Shown: positions 1-8,547, counted from the first letter of the stretch. The stretch is 64,000 nucleotides of DNA from Nonomuraea sp. PA05 (GCF_008086045.1 NZ_VSEY01000014.1:124001-188000), one strand, 5' to 3'. Program-made: numbers and translations. The notes: generated by a model not told the origin, from the letters alone.

Positions 1-1305
1 AGCGAGAAGAACCCGCAGCTCCAGCGCATCTACGGCACCGCGTGGGAGTCTCGCGACAAGCAGGACGAGTATCTCAAGCTGCTCGAAGAGGCGGAGAAGC
101 GCGACCACCGCAAGCTGGGCGCCGAGCTCGACCTGTTCAGCTTCCCGCCGGAGCTGGGCAGCGGCCTGCCGATCTTCCATCCCAAGGGCGGGATCATCCG
201 CAAGGAGATGGAAGACTACATGCGCAGGCGGCAGGCCGAGGCGGGCTACGAGTTCGTCAACACGCCGCACCTGACCAAGAGCTCGCTCTTCGAGACCTCC
301 GGCCACCTGCCGTGGTACGCCGACGACATGTTCCCCGCCTTCGAGCTGGACGGCACCGAGTACCGCGTCAAGCCGATGAACTGCCCGATGCACAACCTGA
401 TCTACCGGGCGCGCGGGCGTTCCTACCGCGAGCTGCCGCTTCGGCTGTGCGAGTTCGGCTCGGTCTACCGCTACGAGAAGTCGGGCGTGGTGCACGGCCT
501 GACCCGCGTGCGCGGCATGACGCAGGACGACGCGCACATCTACACCACCCGCGAGCAGATGGCCGACGAGATCAAGTCGCTGCTGCGGTTCGTGCTGAGC
601 GTGCTGCGCGACTTCGGCCTGGAGGACTTCTACCTGGAGCTGTCCACCCGCGACGACTCCGAGAAGTTCATCGGCGACCCCGCCGAGTGGGAGGAGGCGA
701 CCGAGGCGCTGCGCCAGGTCGCCACCGAGTCCGGCCTGGCGCTCAAGGACGACCCGGGCGGCGCGGCCTTCTACGGCCCCAAGATCTCGGTGCAGGCCAA
801 GGACGCCATCGGGCGCACCTGGCAGCTGTCCACCATCCAGCTCGACCTCAACCAGCCCAAGCGCTTCGGCCTCGAATACCAGGCGGCCGACGGCTCCCGG
901 CAGACCCCGGTCATGATCCACCGGGCGCTGTTCGGCTCCGTCGAGCGCTTCCTCGGCGTGCTCACCGAGCACTACGCGGGCGCCTTCCCGCCCTGGCTGG
1001 CCCCGGTGCAGGCGGTGGGCATCCCGATCGCCGAGGCCCACGTGCCCTACCTGCAGGACGTCGCCAAGCGGCTGCGGGCCGCCGGCATCCGGGTCGAGGT
1101 CGACGCGGCCGACGACCGGATGCAGAAGAAGATCCGCAACGCGCAGAAGGCCAAGGTGCCCTTCATGCTGCTGGCCGGTGACGACGACATCGCCAACGGC
1201 GCGGTGTCCTTCCGCTACCGCAACGGCGAGCAGAAGAACGGCGTGTCCGTGGACGAGGCGATCGGCGAGATCGTCAGTGCCGTGGAGCGCCGCGTCCAGG
1301 TGTGA
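1..1305 (+). CDS. thrS: Threonyl-tRNA synthetase, C-terminal part (5' end outside window)
   Basis: Charges tRNA-Thr with threonine in the cytoplasm. The frame is open from base 1 and ends with TGA at 1303-1305, so only the N-terminal editing part is missing. Class II synthetase signatures are visible: ETSGHLPWY after the first helix, NCPMHNLIY in the zinc/active-site region, and the motif 2 arginine in CEFGSVYRYEKSG. The last 110 residues or so form the anticodon-binding domain (GIPIAEAHVPYL onward). In mycobacteria thrS directly precedes the HIT/pgsA genes; here three to four kilobases of extra genes intervene. Followed by a strong terminator. Confidence 0.97.
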   Translation, partial: SEKNPQLQRIYGTAWESRDKQDEYLKLLEEAEKRDHRKLGAELDLFSFPPELGSGLPIFHPKGGIIRKEMEDYMRRRQAEAGYEFVNTPHLTKSSLFETSGHLPWYADDMFPAFELDGTEYRVKPMNCPMHNLIYRARGRSYRELPLRLCEFGSVYRYEKSGVVHGLTRVRGMTQDDAHIYTTREQMADEIKSLLRFVLSVLRDFGLEDFYLELSTRDDSEKFIGDPAEWEEATEALRQVATESGLALKDDPGGAAFYGPKISVQAKDAIGRTWQLSTIQLDLNQPKRFGLEYQAADGSRQTPVMIHRALFGSVERFLGVLTEHYAGAFPPWLAPVQAVGIPIAEAHVPYLQDVAKRLRAAGIRVEVDAADDRMQKKIRNAQKAKVPFMLLAGDDDIANGAVSFRYRNGEQKNGVSVDEAIGEIVSAVERRVQV

Positions 1306-1321
1306 CCCCCCGACGTCGCGG

Positions 1322-1361
1322 AAGCGGGCCGTGCCTGGTGGCACGGCCCGCTTTCCGTTTC
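1322..1361 (+). terminator. Rho-independent terminator of thrS
   Basis: A perfect 14-bp stem (1322-1335 with 1340-1353) closes a four-base loop (TGGT) and is followed by the T-rich run TTCCGTTT. It lies 17 bases after the thrS stop and faces the convergent TM2 gene. Confidence 0.9.
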
Positions 1362-1367
1362 GCCGGC

Positions 1368-1571
1368 TTACTTGGCGAGCGGCTGACCCTGCTTGTCGGT
1401 GAACTTGCCGATGAGGATCATGATGAAGTCGATCAGCACCCAGACGCCGAGGCCGCCGAGCGTGACGATCTGGAGGATGCCCGTCCCGACCTTGCCGACG
1501 TAGAAGCGGTGCACGCCGATCGCGCCGAGGAAGAAGCAGAGTAAGACGGCGACGATCCAGGACTTCTGCAT
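1368..1571 (-). CDS. TM2-domain membrane protein, 67 aa
   Basis: A small integral membrane protein with a TM2 domain: a first hydrophobic helix (about residues 5-22), the short polar turn HRFYVGKVGTG, and a second hydrophobic helix (about residues 30-55). The conserved GxHRFYxGK turn identifies the family. TM2 proteins have no settled biochemical role. The ATG at 1569-1571 is chosen because the domain starts right after it; an AAAGG lies upstream as a modest ribosome site. It is convergent with thrS, and its stop is 15 bases from the thrS terminator. Confidence 0.85.
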   Translation of the reverse strand: MQKSWIVAVLLCFFLGAIGVHRFYVGKVGTGILQIVTLGGLGVWVLIDFIMILIGKFTDKQGQPLAK

Positions 1572-1705
1572 GGGAAATGCCTTTCGCGTGAGGGGGTGGG
1601 CCGGGCGCGAGAACTGGCGCGTCCGGCCGGCTTCTGCGGGAAGGATCTCCGCAGGGCACGAAACCCTAGCAAGCTCCTGTGGCTCGCCGCAGACACTCGC
1701 GCAAA

Positions 1706-2428
1706 CTAGCGGCTGAACAGGCGGAACGTCACCGCGGGGCGCCCGCCGAAGCGTTCCGCCTGCTCCCGGGCGAAGCCCTCGATGAGGGTGCGGGCGTAGG
1801 TCTCCGGGTCCTCGTCGGTGAGCGCCTCGATGTAGGCGCGGTGCTCCAGGAGGGATCGCACGCCCCGCTCCAGGCCGTCGGTGACGTCCACGGCGTGGGT
1901 GGGCTCGTCGGAGCCGGCGACGGCGATCCAGCGCACGCCGTTCCACGGCGCCGCCTCGGTGTCCGGAAATATCCAGCGATTTCCGGCGTCTCCGACCGCG
2001 TCCATCACGGCCCGGCCGACGGCCCGGTGGTCGGGGGTGTTCCAGTACGAGCCGCCCCAGGTGTCCTCGTAGTTGAGCGTGATCACCAGCTCGGGGCGGT
2101 GCCTGCGGATGGCGGCGGCCAGTTCCCCGCGCAGCGCGACGCCGTACTCGATCACGCCGTCGGTGTGGTCGAGGAACTCCACCTCCGTCACCCCGGCCAC
2201 GGCCGCGCCGGCCCGCTGCTCCCGTTCGCGCACCGGGCCCGCCTTGGCGGGCTCCAGCGTGTCGATGCCCGCCTCGCCGCGGGTGGCGAGCAGGTAGGAG
2301 ACGGCGCGTCCGGCGTCGGTCCAGACGGCCACGGCGGACGCGCAGCCGTACTCGAGGTCGTCCGGGTGGGCCACGATGGCCAGGGCGCGCTGCCAGTCGT
2401 CCGGCATGGGTTCGAGCTGATCCGTCAT
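1706..2428 (-). CDS. PIG-L family (LmbE-like) N-acetylglucosamine deacetylase-type hydrolase
   Basis: Zinc-dependent deacetylase fold. The metal motif AHPDD is at residues 20-24 and a later TPDHRAVGRAV segment supplies the conserved DHR histidine, as in MshB and Mca. The substrate cannot be read from sequence; mycothiol-pathway enzymes are relatives, but this 240-aa protein is shorter and could act on another N-acetyl sugar. The ATG at 2426-2428 is preferred because AGGA sits 8 bases upstream; an ATG nine bases earlier is possible. Transcribed divergently from the ECF sigma gene, sharing a 143-bp intergenic region. Confidence 0.85.
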   Translation of the reverse strand: MTDQLEPMPDDWQRALAIVAHPDDLEYGCASAVAVWTDAGRAVSYLLATRGEAGIDTLEPAKAGPVREREQRAGAAVAGVTEVEFLDHTDGVIEYGVALRGELAAAIRRHRPELVITLNYEDTWGGSYWNTPDHRAVGRAVMDAVGDAGNRWIFPDTEAAPWNGVRWIAVAGSDEPTHAVDVTDGLERGVRSLLEHRAYIEALTDEDPETYARTLIEGFAREQAERFGGRPAVTFRLFSR

Positions 2429-2571
2429 GCCTGTCATCCTGACAGCCGCCGCCACCGGCCGACAGCGTGCGGCGAGTGGGCTTCGCGGCGAGTGGGGTTC
2501 ACGGCGGGCCGGTGCTCGTGCGACGCTTGCGCCGGGAGGGCGAGAGCGGCACGTGGGCCAGGGGAGGCGAC

Positions 2572-3588
2572 GTGGGCGACGTGGGCGACGAGAGCGAGGC
2601 CGTCGCGGCCGTCAGGCAGGGCGGGCAGGCCGTGTTCGGCGAGCTGGTCGAGGAGCATCGGCACGAGCTGCACGTGCACTGCTACCGGATGCTCGGCTCG
2701 TACACCGACGCCGACGACATGGTCCAGGAGACCATGATGCGGGCCTGGCGGCGGCGTGAGACGTTCGAGGGCCGCTCCACGCTGCGGGCCTGGCTCTACC
2801 GCATCGCCACCAACGCCTGCCTGGACCTGCTGTCCGGGCCCGCCCGCTCCCGCGAGATCACGGTCGGCGTGGGCGGCGAGCCGCGATCGCCGTTCGCCGA
2901 GGTGCCGTGGCTGCAGCCGTACCCCGACCGGCTGCTCGACCTGGCCGCGCCGGGGGAGGGCGCGCCGGACGCGGTGGCGGTGGCCAGGGAGACGATCGAG
3001 CTGGCGTACCTGGCCGCGATCCAGCACCTGCCGCCGCGCCAGCGGGCGGTGCTGATCCTGCGGGACGTGGCCGGATGGTCCGCCGAGGAGACCTCGCAGG
3101 CGCTGGAGCTGAGCGTGGCGGCCGTCAAGAGCGCGCTGCAGCGGGCCCGCGCGACGCTGCGCATGCACCTGCCCGCCCGGCGCACGCAGTGGGGGCCCGC
3201 CACGGCGCCGAACGAGCAGGAGCGGGCCGTGCTGCGCCGCTACATGGAGGCCTCCGTGGAGGGCGACCTGTCGGCGCTGGCCGAGCTGCTGCGCGAGGAC
3301 GCCCGGCAGACGATGCCGCCGGCGTCGCAGGTGTTCGACGGGCGGCAGGCCATCCTCGACATGTGGCGTCCCGTCATGGTCGGTCCGGAGGCGTGGGGCG
3401 ACTGGCGGGCGCTGGCCACCCGCGCCAACCGGCAGCCGGCCGTCGCCAACTACGTACGCCGCCCGGGCCGGAGCCGCTTCACGGCGGTCAACATCGACGT
3501 GCTCCGCGTCGAGGACGGCCTGATCGCCGAGATCACCACGTTCGGCGCCGAGCTGCACGCCGCCTTCGGCCTGCCGCAAGAGCTCTGA
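2572..3588 (+). CDS. ECF RNA polymerase sigma factor with SnoaL-like C-terminal domain (SigG/TIGR02960 type)
   Basis: An alternative sigma factor with sigma-2 (about residues 20-90; CYRMLGSYTDADDMVQET), sigma-4 helix-turn-helix (about 165-225; LPPRQRAVLILRDVAGWSAEE) and a C-terminal NTF2/SnoaL-like domain of about 110 residues. This architecture is that of mycobacterial SigG-like ECFs, which have no classical anti-sigma gene; none is seen here. The start is set at GTG 2572 because GGGAGG lies four bases before it; GTG 2581 is an alternative. The gene downstream (3730) may be a target. The 3' end carries a 15-bp duplication over the stop codon. Confidence 0.87.
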   Translation: MGDVGDESEAVAAVRQGGQAVFGELVEEHRHELHVHCYRMLGSYTDADDMVQETMMRAWRRRETFEGRSTLRAWLYRIATNACLDLLSGPARSREITVGVGGEPRSPFAEVPWLQPYPDRLLDLAAPGEGAPDAVAVARETIELAYLAAIQHLPPRQRAVLILRDVAGWSAEETSQALELSVAAVKSALQRARATLRMHLPARRTQWGPATAPNEQERAVLRRYMEASVEGDLSALAELLREDARQTMPPASQVFDGRQAILDMWRPVMVGPEAWGDWRALATRANRQPAVANYVRRPGRSRFTAVNIDVLRVEDGLIAEITTFGAELHAAFGLPQEL

Positions 3589-3605
3589 CCCGAAGAGCTC
3601 TGCCC
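3576..3605. repeat. 15-bp tandem duplication over the sigma-factor stop codon
   Basis: Two adjacent 15-bp copies (3576-3590 and 3591-3605) agree at 12 positions; both contain AAGAGCTCTG. The TGA stop of the sigma gene is inside the first copy, so the second copy is a non-coding duplicate of the gene's last codons. Confidence 0.75.
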
Positions 3606-3729
3606 CCGAGAGCCGCCGGAGAAGCCCCGATTCGAAGAGAAGGGAGATTTCCCGATCCCGACCGATTCCTTTCCCGCAGCCGCGCCGTCATATGGCCGTA
3701 CGACCACTCACTAGAGAGGAAATCCCGCC

Positions 3730-4155
3730 ATGACCGAGCACAACGACCCCAAGCTCAAGGCCCTGGACCGCCTCGTCGGCACCTGGAAGGTCACCGGCGC
3801 CGCCCCCGGCACCGTCACCTACCGCTGGATGGAGGGCGGCCACTTCCTCATCCAGGACGTGGACCTCACGCAGGACGGCGGCACGGTCAAGGGCACGGAG
3901 TTCATCGGCAGGAAGCGCCCGTACGGGGCGGAGGCGCCCAGCGAGGACGTGCACTCCTGGTACTTCGACAGCGACGGCAGCACCCTGGCCTACGTGTACG
4001 AGGTCGAGGGCGACACGCTGACGATCTGGGCGCACAAGAGGGATTCCGGCGCCTACTACCGCGGCACGTTCAGCGCCGACGGGGCGAGCGTCACCGGCGC
4101 CTGGGTCTACCCGGGAGGCGGCGGCTACGAGTCGAACATGACGCGGGTGGGCTGA
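3730..4155 (+). CDS. DUF1579-like / lipocalin-like small cytoplasmic protein, 141 aa
   Basis: No enzyme motif is recognised. The protein opens with LVGTWKVTG, followed by alternating short beta strands (YRWMEGGHFLIQDVDL, SWYFDSDGSTLAYVYEV, TLTIWAHKRD), typical of small beta-barrel DUF1579 or lipocalin-like proteins that bind hydrophobic ligands. There is no signal peptide. AGAGAGGAA eight bases before the ATG is a good ribosome site. It sits 141 bases downstream of the ECF sigma gene with no visible terminator between, so co-expression or control by that sigma factor is plausible but unproven. Convergent with the Asp23 gene: the two stop codons are three bases apart, inside a 7-bp inverted repeat (4149-4165). 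Confidence 0.7.
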   Translation: MTEHNDPKLKALDRLVGTWKVTGAAPGTVTYRWMEGGHFLIQDVDLTQDGGTVKGTEFIGRKRPYGAEAPSEDVHSWYFDSDGSTLAYVYEVEGDTLTIWAHKRDSGAYYRGTFSADGASVTGAWVYPGGGGYESNMTRVG

Positions 4156-4158
4156 GCC

Positions 4159-4653
4159 TCAGCCCGGCTCCCCGCCGTCGTCGAGGTCCTCGGCGGGGTC
4201 GCGGTCAGCGGCCCGGCCCTCGCCGGGGAGCCGGACGTCGTCGACGGTGACGTTCACCTCCATGACGCGCATGCCGAGCATGCGGCTGACGTTCCTGGCG
4301 ACGTTCGTCTTGACCTCGGCGGCCACGTCCATGACGACGTGGCCGTACTCGACCACGATGGTCAGGCTGACCGCCACCTGGCGGTCCTGGATCTGCGCGC
4401 TGACGCCCTGGGTGCCGCGGCGTGAGCCGATGCCGATGCGGTCGCGTACGGACTCGAAGGCCCGCGCCAGGTCCCCGCCCATGTCGGCGACCCCCGCCAC
4501 CTCCAGCGCGGCCAGCGCGGCGATCTTCTCGATCACCTCGTCGGCGACCTTGATCCGGCCCTTGACCACCGCGCCGCCGGTGGGCGCCTCGATGTACGAG
4601 GGAGTGGGCTCCTCGGTTGACGGTGCGGGCTGCTCGGCTAACGCTTCACTCAT
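4159..4653 (-). CDS. Asp23/Gls24 family envelope stress protein
   Basis: Asp23 domain protein of 164 aa: VVKGRIKVADEVIEKIAALAALEVAGVADM followed in the domain core by VSLTIVVEYGHVVMDVAAEVKTNV, the usual order in the family. Acidic, low-complexity tails flank the domain. Relatives are abundant cytoplasmic or membrane-associated proteins induced by envelope stress; the molecular role is not established. AGGAGG lies six bases before the ATG at 4651-4653, fixing the start. No AmaP-type membrane partner is adjacent. Confidence 0.88.
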   Translation of the reverse strand: MSEALAEQPAPSTEEPTPSYIEAPTGGAVVKGRIKVADEVIEKIAALAALEVAGVADMGGDLARAFESVRDRIGIGSRRGTQGVSAQIQDRQVAVSLTIVVEYGHVVMDVAAEVKTNVARNVSRMLGMRVMEVNVTVDDVRLPGEGRAADRDPAEDLDDGGEPG

Positions 4654-4729
4654 CGCGGCCTCCTGTAGGCAATGCTCAGGATTGTGCCGGAAGGGGACCC
4701 CGTTTGTCCGGGGTCCTATGCTGCTAGTT

Positions 4730-5260
4730 ATGCACGATCAGGCAGGGGCCGGGGCCCCGGACAACTTCGACCGGCTGTGGACCCCGCATCGCATGGCCTA
4801 CATCAAGGGCGAGAACAAGCCGACCGGCACGGGCCCTGAAGACGGCTGCCCGTTCGACGCCATCCCGAAGATGAGCGACGAGGACGGCCTGATCGTGAAG
4901 CGGGGGGAGACGGTCTACGCCGTGCTCAACCTGTACCCGTACAACTCGGGACACCTGATGGTGGTGCCCTACCGGCACGTGTCCGACTACGACGAGCTGG
5001 ACACGGCCGAGGTGGCGGAGCTGGGCGAGTTCACCCAGAAGTCGCTGCGTGCGCTGCGCAAGGCCAGCGGCGCGCAGGGCTTCAACGTCGGCATGAACCT
5101 CGGCCACGTCGCGGGCGCGGGCATCGCCGCCCACCTGCACCAGCACGTGGTGCCCCGGTGGGGCGGCGACACCAACTTCATGCCGGTCGTCGCGCGGACG
5201 AAGGTGCTGCCGCAGCTACTTCGCGACACCCGCCAGTTGCTCGCCGACGCCTGGGACTGA
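4730..5260 (+). CDS. HIT-family diadenosine tetraphosphate (Ap4A) phosphorylase
   Basis: Histidine-triad protein of 176 aa. The active-site triad HLHQH is at residues 135-139, preceded by GFNVGMNLGHVAGAGIAAH and followed by PRWGGDTNFMP, which matches mycobacterial Rv2613c, an Ap4A phosphorylase. It should cleave Ap4A, a stress nucleotide partly made by aminoacyl-tRNA synthetases, consistent with its link to thrS. The start is uncertain: ATG 4730 is chosen because TATGCT 8 bases upstream resembles a leaderless -10; ATG 4718 in the same frame is the alternative. The last 45 bases overlap the convergent gene ending at 5216. Confidence 0.88.
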   Translation: MHDQAGAGAPDNFDRLWTPHRMAYIKGENKPTGTGPEDGCPFDAIPKMSDEDGLIVKRGETVYAVLNLYPYNSGHLMVVPYRHVSDYDELDTAEVAELGEFTQKSLRALRKASGAQGFNVGMNLGHVAGAGIAAHLHQHVVPRWGGDTNFMPVVARTKVLPQLLRDTRQLLADAWD

Positions 5261-7309
5261 CTCGCTCTCGCGGCGCAGCGCGCCGATGCCGGTGGCCAGC
5301 AGCAGCGGCACGGCCAGCGCCAGGGCCATCGACAGCACGGCCGCGCCGGAGTCGTTGACCAGCATCCCGACCACGCCGCTGACGAGCGTGCCGATCAGCC
5401 CGGCACGCAGCGCGGGGGAGTGCTCGAACGCCGCGGGCACGACCCCGGCCGACGCCTGCTCGGGGCGCAGGATCGCGTACACCAGGAACGCCACCGCGGC
5501 GATCACGATCGGCATCAGGTTCGGGTTGGCCAGGGTGGAGATCATGGCGACGAACTTGCGCCAGATGACGTCGAACGCCTCCCCGGTCAGCACCTGCCCG
5601 ACGAACCTGCCCAGGTGCGACTGCTCGGCGGGCGGCCGCAGGTAGTTGAGCCACGCGAAGCCCATCACGATCACGCCTCCGGCCACGCAGAACGCGCCCA
5701 GCTTCACCAGCGAGACCCGCCTGCCCGACAGAATCAGCGCGGTCACCGCGATGCCCGGCACGAACGCGATCACGCCGCCGAAGTCGCTGCCCATCCCGGA
5801 GCCGCCCAGCACCATCGCGAACGCCCCCAGCACCACGATCGCGGTCACCCCCACCTTGCCCGGCCAGCGGTGCGCGATCACCGTGGTGGCCAGCAGCGTG
5901 CCGGTCGCCAGCAGCGCGAACGGGATGTTGCCCAGCCCGAAGTAGCGGGCGCCCTGCTCGGCGCTGTATCCCATGAAGCTGTTGAGCTGCAGGGTGGTGC
6001 CGGTGAGCAGGTCGCCGACGAGCGTGAGCGCCGTGATCGCGGCGACCACGGCCAGCGGGCCGAGCGGCCTGCGCCGCCACGGCCCCGCCAGGGCCAGCGC
6101 GGTGATCGCCGCCCACCAGGCCGCCATGCCGCCGAACAGCTCCAGGTGGCTGTCCCACGGCAGCAGGTTGACCAGGAACGAGGTGACGGGCAGCGCCGCC
6201 AGCGCCACGGCGGCGCGGCGCACCCAGGGCAGGCTCCTGCGGCGGCGCAGCAGCAGGAAGGCCAGCACGTAGAACAGCACCTGGAACACCGCCAGGGCGG
6301 TGAAGTAGGCGGCCTTGGCCGAGCGCATGGTCTGGGCGGTGGCGTCGGCGCTCGCCAGCTGCTCGAAGGTGCCGGCCCTGTCGCCCAGCCTGTCTCCCAG
6401 CCGCAGCGGCGCCCCCACCACCGTGCTCGGCACGGCCACGCCGGCCTTGTCCAGCACAGTGGCGGTCAGGTCGGTCAGGATCGAGATGTCGTCGCGGCGG
6501 GTGGAGGCCGCGCCCAGCAGCCGCCCCTCGGCGCCGGGCTCGCGCAGCGCGGCCACCCGCAGGTGCGGCACGGAGCCGTGGTCCGACAGGCCAGCTAGCA
6601 GCACCGTCGTGTCCGCGGGCAGCTTCGACAGCAGCGCGCCCGCCTTCGCGTCCGCCAGCCGCAGCGCCTGGCGGCGCTCGGCGGCGCCGAGCTTCTCCGG
6701 CACCTTGGGCAGCTTGCCGGGCTCGCCCGCCAGGTAGGCCTGGACGAGGTCGTCCACGTCCATCGCGACCGTCCGGCACCTGTCCAGGTCGGCGGCGCCC
6801 ACCTGGGCCGGCGTTGCGCGGTAGTGCGCCACCGCGCCCTGCTGGTCGGCCAGCGCCAGCGCCGCGCCCGGCCCGATCGCCACCGAGCACTGCCCGGCCG
6901 CCTTCAGCGCCTCGCCCAGCGTGCCCGCGGTGCGCTGACCGGCCACGTCGATGAGGTAGCGGTAGTCGGGGATGACGGCGCCGTCACCTTGGACCTCGGG
7001 CTTCGGCGGTGCGCCGCACGCGTACCCGGCCGCCGCCCTGGTGCCCGCCGACACGGTGAGCCACCCGTCGTAGGGGCAGGTCACGTTGCCGACCGTGCGG
7101 ACGGACAGGGAGCCGACCGCGCTGGACCCGGCCAGCGCCCACAGATGAGGGGTGTCGGACGGGGTCAGGTCGTTCCAGTGCAGGCCGGGCACTCCGATGA
7201 GCGCCACCCGGCCCGCCTCCGCCCGCGCCCCGGCGGGGCCGGCGAACCAGGCATGACCGATAATCAGCTGACCGACCAGCACGGCCAGCACGACCAGCGC
7301 GCGCCTCAC
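5216..7309 (-). CDS. Polytopic membrane protein with N-terminal extracytoplasmic alkaline-phosphatase-like domain
   Basis: A 697-aa protein of unknown substrate. Residues 1-28 form a signal or anchor helix. Residues about 30-320 look like an alkaline-phosphatase-superfamily ectodomain: VALIGVPGL, SDTPHLWAL and LLAGLSDHGSVPHL correspond to the metal-binding and nucleophile segments of that fold. The rest holds about nine to ten hydrophobic helices. The gene starts at GTG 7307-7309 with GGGAGG eight bases upstream. A role in handling envelope phospholipids, glycans or phosphate esters is an inference from the fold. Its 3' end overlaps the HIT gene by 45 bp tail to tail. Confidence 0.75.
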   Translation of the reverse strand: MRRALVVLAVLVGQLIIGHAWFAGPAGARAEAGRVALIGVPGLHWNDLTPSDTPHLWALAGSSAVGSLSVRTVGNVTCPYDGWLTVSAGTRAAAGYACGAPPKPEVQGDGAVIPDYRYLIDVAGQRTAGTLGEALKAAGQCSVAIGPGAALALADQQGAVAHYRATPAQVGAADLDRCRTVAMDVDDLVQAYLAGEPGKLPKVPEKLGAAERRQALRLADAKAGALLSKLPADTTVLLAGLSDHGSVPHLRVAALREPGAEGRLLGAASTRRDDISILTDLTATVLDKAGVAVPSTVVGAPLRLGDRLGDRAGTFEQLASADATAQTMRSAKAAYFTALAVFQVLFYVLAFLLLRRRRSLPWVRRAAVALAALPVTSFLVNLLPWDSHLELFGGMAAWWAAITALALAGPWRRRPLGPLAVVAAITALTLVGDLLTGTTLQLNSFMGYSAEQGARYFGLGNIPFALLATGTLLATTVIAHRWPGKVGVTAIVVLGAFAMVLGGSGMGSDFGGVIAFVPGIAVTALILSGRRVSLVKLGAFCVAGGVIVMGFAWLNYLRPPAEQSHLGRFVGQVLTGEAFDVIWRKFVAMISTLANPNLMPIVIAAVAFLVYAILRPEQASAGVVPAAFEHSPALRAGLIGTLVSGVVGMLVNDSGAAVLSMALALAVPLLLATGIGALRRESESVPGVGEQLAGVAK

Positions 7310-7650
7310 TCCGATGACCTCCCGTGATCGCAGAGTTCTGTGGCACGGCCGAGCTAGGTAGTGCTAGGTCATGTTCCGGCGCCACCAGACGCGACTACCC
7401 TCTCATGGGTGGCGAGCGCGGGGGGCCGTTCCGGGCTCGCCGGGCGGCGATCGTACGGATCGATCGCCGCCTTCCGGGCAGCGTCGCAGCCGGTGTGGTG
7501 GGCGGTCCCCGGGGCTGGGCCGCGGCCCGTGTGGCGGGCGGCCCCCGGGGCTGCGCCGCGGCCCGTGTGGCGGGCGGCACTCGGGGCTGCGCCAGCCGGT
7601 GTTGCGGGCGGCATCCGGGGGCTGCGCCTCGGGCGGCCGTGCAGGGGCCT
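7310..7650. other. 341-bp intergenic region between two leftward genes
   Basis: No gene is supported. It holds the promoter region of the 5216-7309 gene, with two GCTAGGT copies ten bases apart (7353 and 7363). It also has an 11-bp perfect hairpin at 7443-7471 (loop TACGGAT) and a four-copy 36-bp tandem repeat next to the aminotransferase 3' end. The hairpin lacks a T-run on either strand, so calling it a terminator is uncertain. Confidence 0.7.
7493..7636. repeat. Four-copy 36-bp degenerate tandem repeat
   Basis: Copies begin at 7493, 7529, 7565 and about 7599. Each opens with GTGTGGCGGGCGGC or a close variant and continues CCCGGGGCTGCGCC. The first two are exactly 36 bp; the later ones are 34 bp and shorter. 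The array sits 14 bases beyond the stop codon of the leftward aminotransferase gene. There are no spacers, so it is not a CRISPR array. Confidence 0.85.
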
Positions 7651-8547
7651 TCAGGCGGTCACCGCGGTGAGCCAGTGGCGGTAGCGCTCGTCCCTGCCGT
7701 GCACCACGGCGTCGTAGGCGTCGGCCAGCCGGGCCGTCACGGGGCCGTGGCCGAGCTCCCGCTTGTCCACCGAGGTGACGGGCACGATTCCGGCCGCCGT
7801 GCCGCACAGGAACACCTCGTCGGCGGCGTACAGGTCGGACCTCATCAGCTCCCGCCTGACCGCCCGCACCCCGAGATCGCCGGCCAGCCGCTCGACGGTG
7901 TCCTGCGTCAGCCCCTCCAGCGCGCCCGCGCTGGCGGGCGGCGTGGCCAGCAGCCCGTCACGCACCACGAACAGATTGGCTCCCGTGCACTCGCTGACGT
8001 AACCGGCGGCGTTGAGCAGCACGGCCTCGTCGTAGCCGGCGTCGAGTGCCTCCTGCTTGGCCAGGACGGAGTTCAGGTAGGGGCCGGTGGCCTTGGCCGA
8101 GGTGGGCACCACCATGGGGTCGTTACGCCGCCACGAGCTGGTCATCAGCCGCACGCCCGACCCGAGCAGCGCGCCCCACTCCCAGGTGGCGATGGACACG
8201 GCGGTGGGGCAGTTGCGCGCCGCGATGCCCATCTCGCCGTAGCCGCGGTGCGCGAGATGGCGGATGTAGCAGGACGGCAGGCCGTTCGCGGCCACCGTGC
8301 GCAGCGTGGCCTCCCGCAGCTCCGCCAGCGTGTACGGCATCGCCAGCCCGATGATCCGCGCGCTGAGCAGGAGCCGCCGCAGATGCTCGTCGAGCCTGAA
8401 CACGGCGGGCCCCCGCGCCGTCTCGAACGCCCTCGTGCCCTCCAGGACGGCGGTGCCGTAGTGCAGGGCGTGGGACAGCACGTGCACCCGGGCCTCGCCC
8501 CACGCCACGAGCTCCCCGTCCATCCAGATGAACTTGGCCTCCTCCAC
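7651..8547 (-). CDS. Class IV aminotransferase, branched-chain aminotransferase-like
   Basis: PLP enzyme of 298 aa in the IlvE/D-amino-acid transaminase fold. Visible landmarks are WMDGELVAWGEARVHVLSHALHYG, FRLDEHLRRL, the PLP lysine in SAKATGPYLNSVLAK, and ECTGANLFVV with GLTQDTVERLA near the end. It resembles IlvE in size but may serve a specialised pathway, because it is paired with a divergent MocR regulator rather than with ilv genes. GTG 8545-8547 is chosen because AAGGAG lies five bases upstream; a GTG two codons earlier is too close to it. Transfer between branched-chain amino and keto acids is the likely reaction. Confidence 0.85.
   Translation of the reverse strand: MEEAKFIWMDGELVAWGEARVHVLSHALHYGTAVLEGTRAFETARGPAVFRLDEHLRRLLLSARIIGLAMPYTLAELREATLRTVAANGLPSCYIRHLAHRGYGEMGIAARNCPTAVSIATWEWGALLGSGVRLMTSSWRRNDPMVVPTSAKATGPYLNSVLAKQEALDAGYDEAVLLNAAGYVSECTGANLFVVRDGLLATPPASAGALEGLTQDTVERLAGDLGVRAVRRELMRSDLYAADEVFLCGTAAGIVPVTSVDKRELGHGPVTARLADAYDAVVHGRDERYRHWLTAVTA

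Noticed and set aside
4247..4729. Upstream extension of the HIT protein
   Set aside because: It runs antisense through the Asp23 gene; homology to the HIT family starts after ATG 4730.
7493..7636. Regularly spaced 36-bp repeats resembling a CRISPR array
   Set aside because: The copies are directly adjacent with no unique spacers, and no cas gene is in the window.
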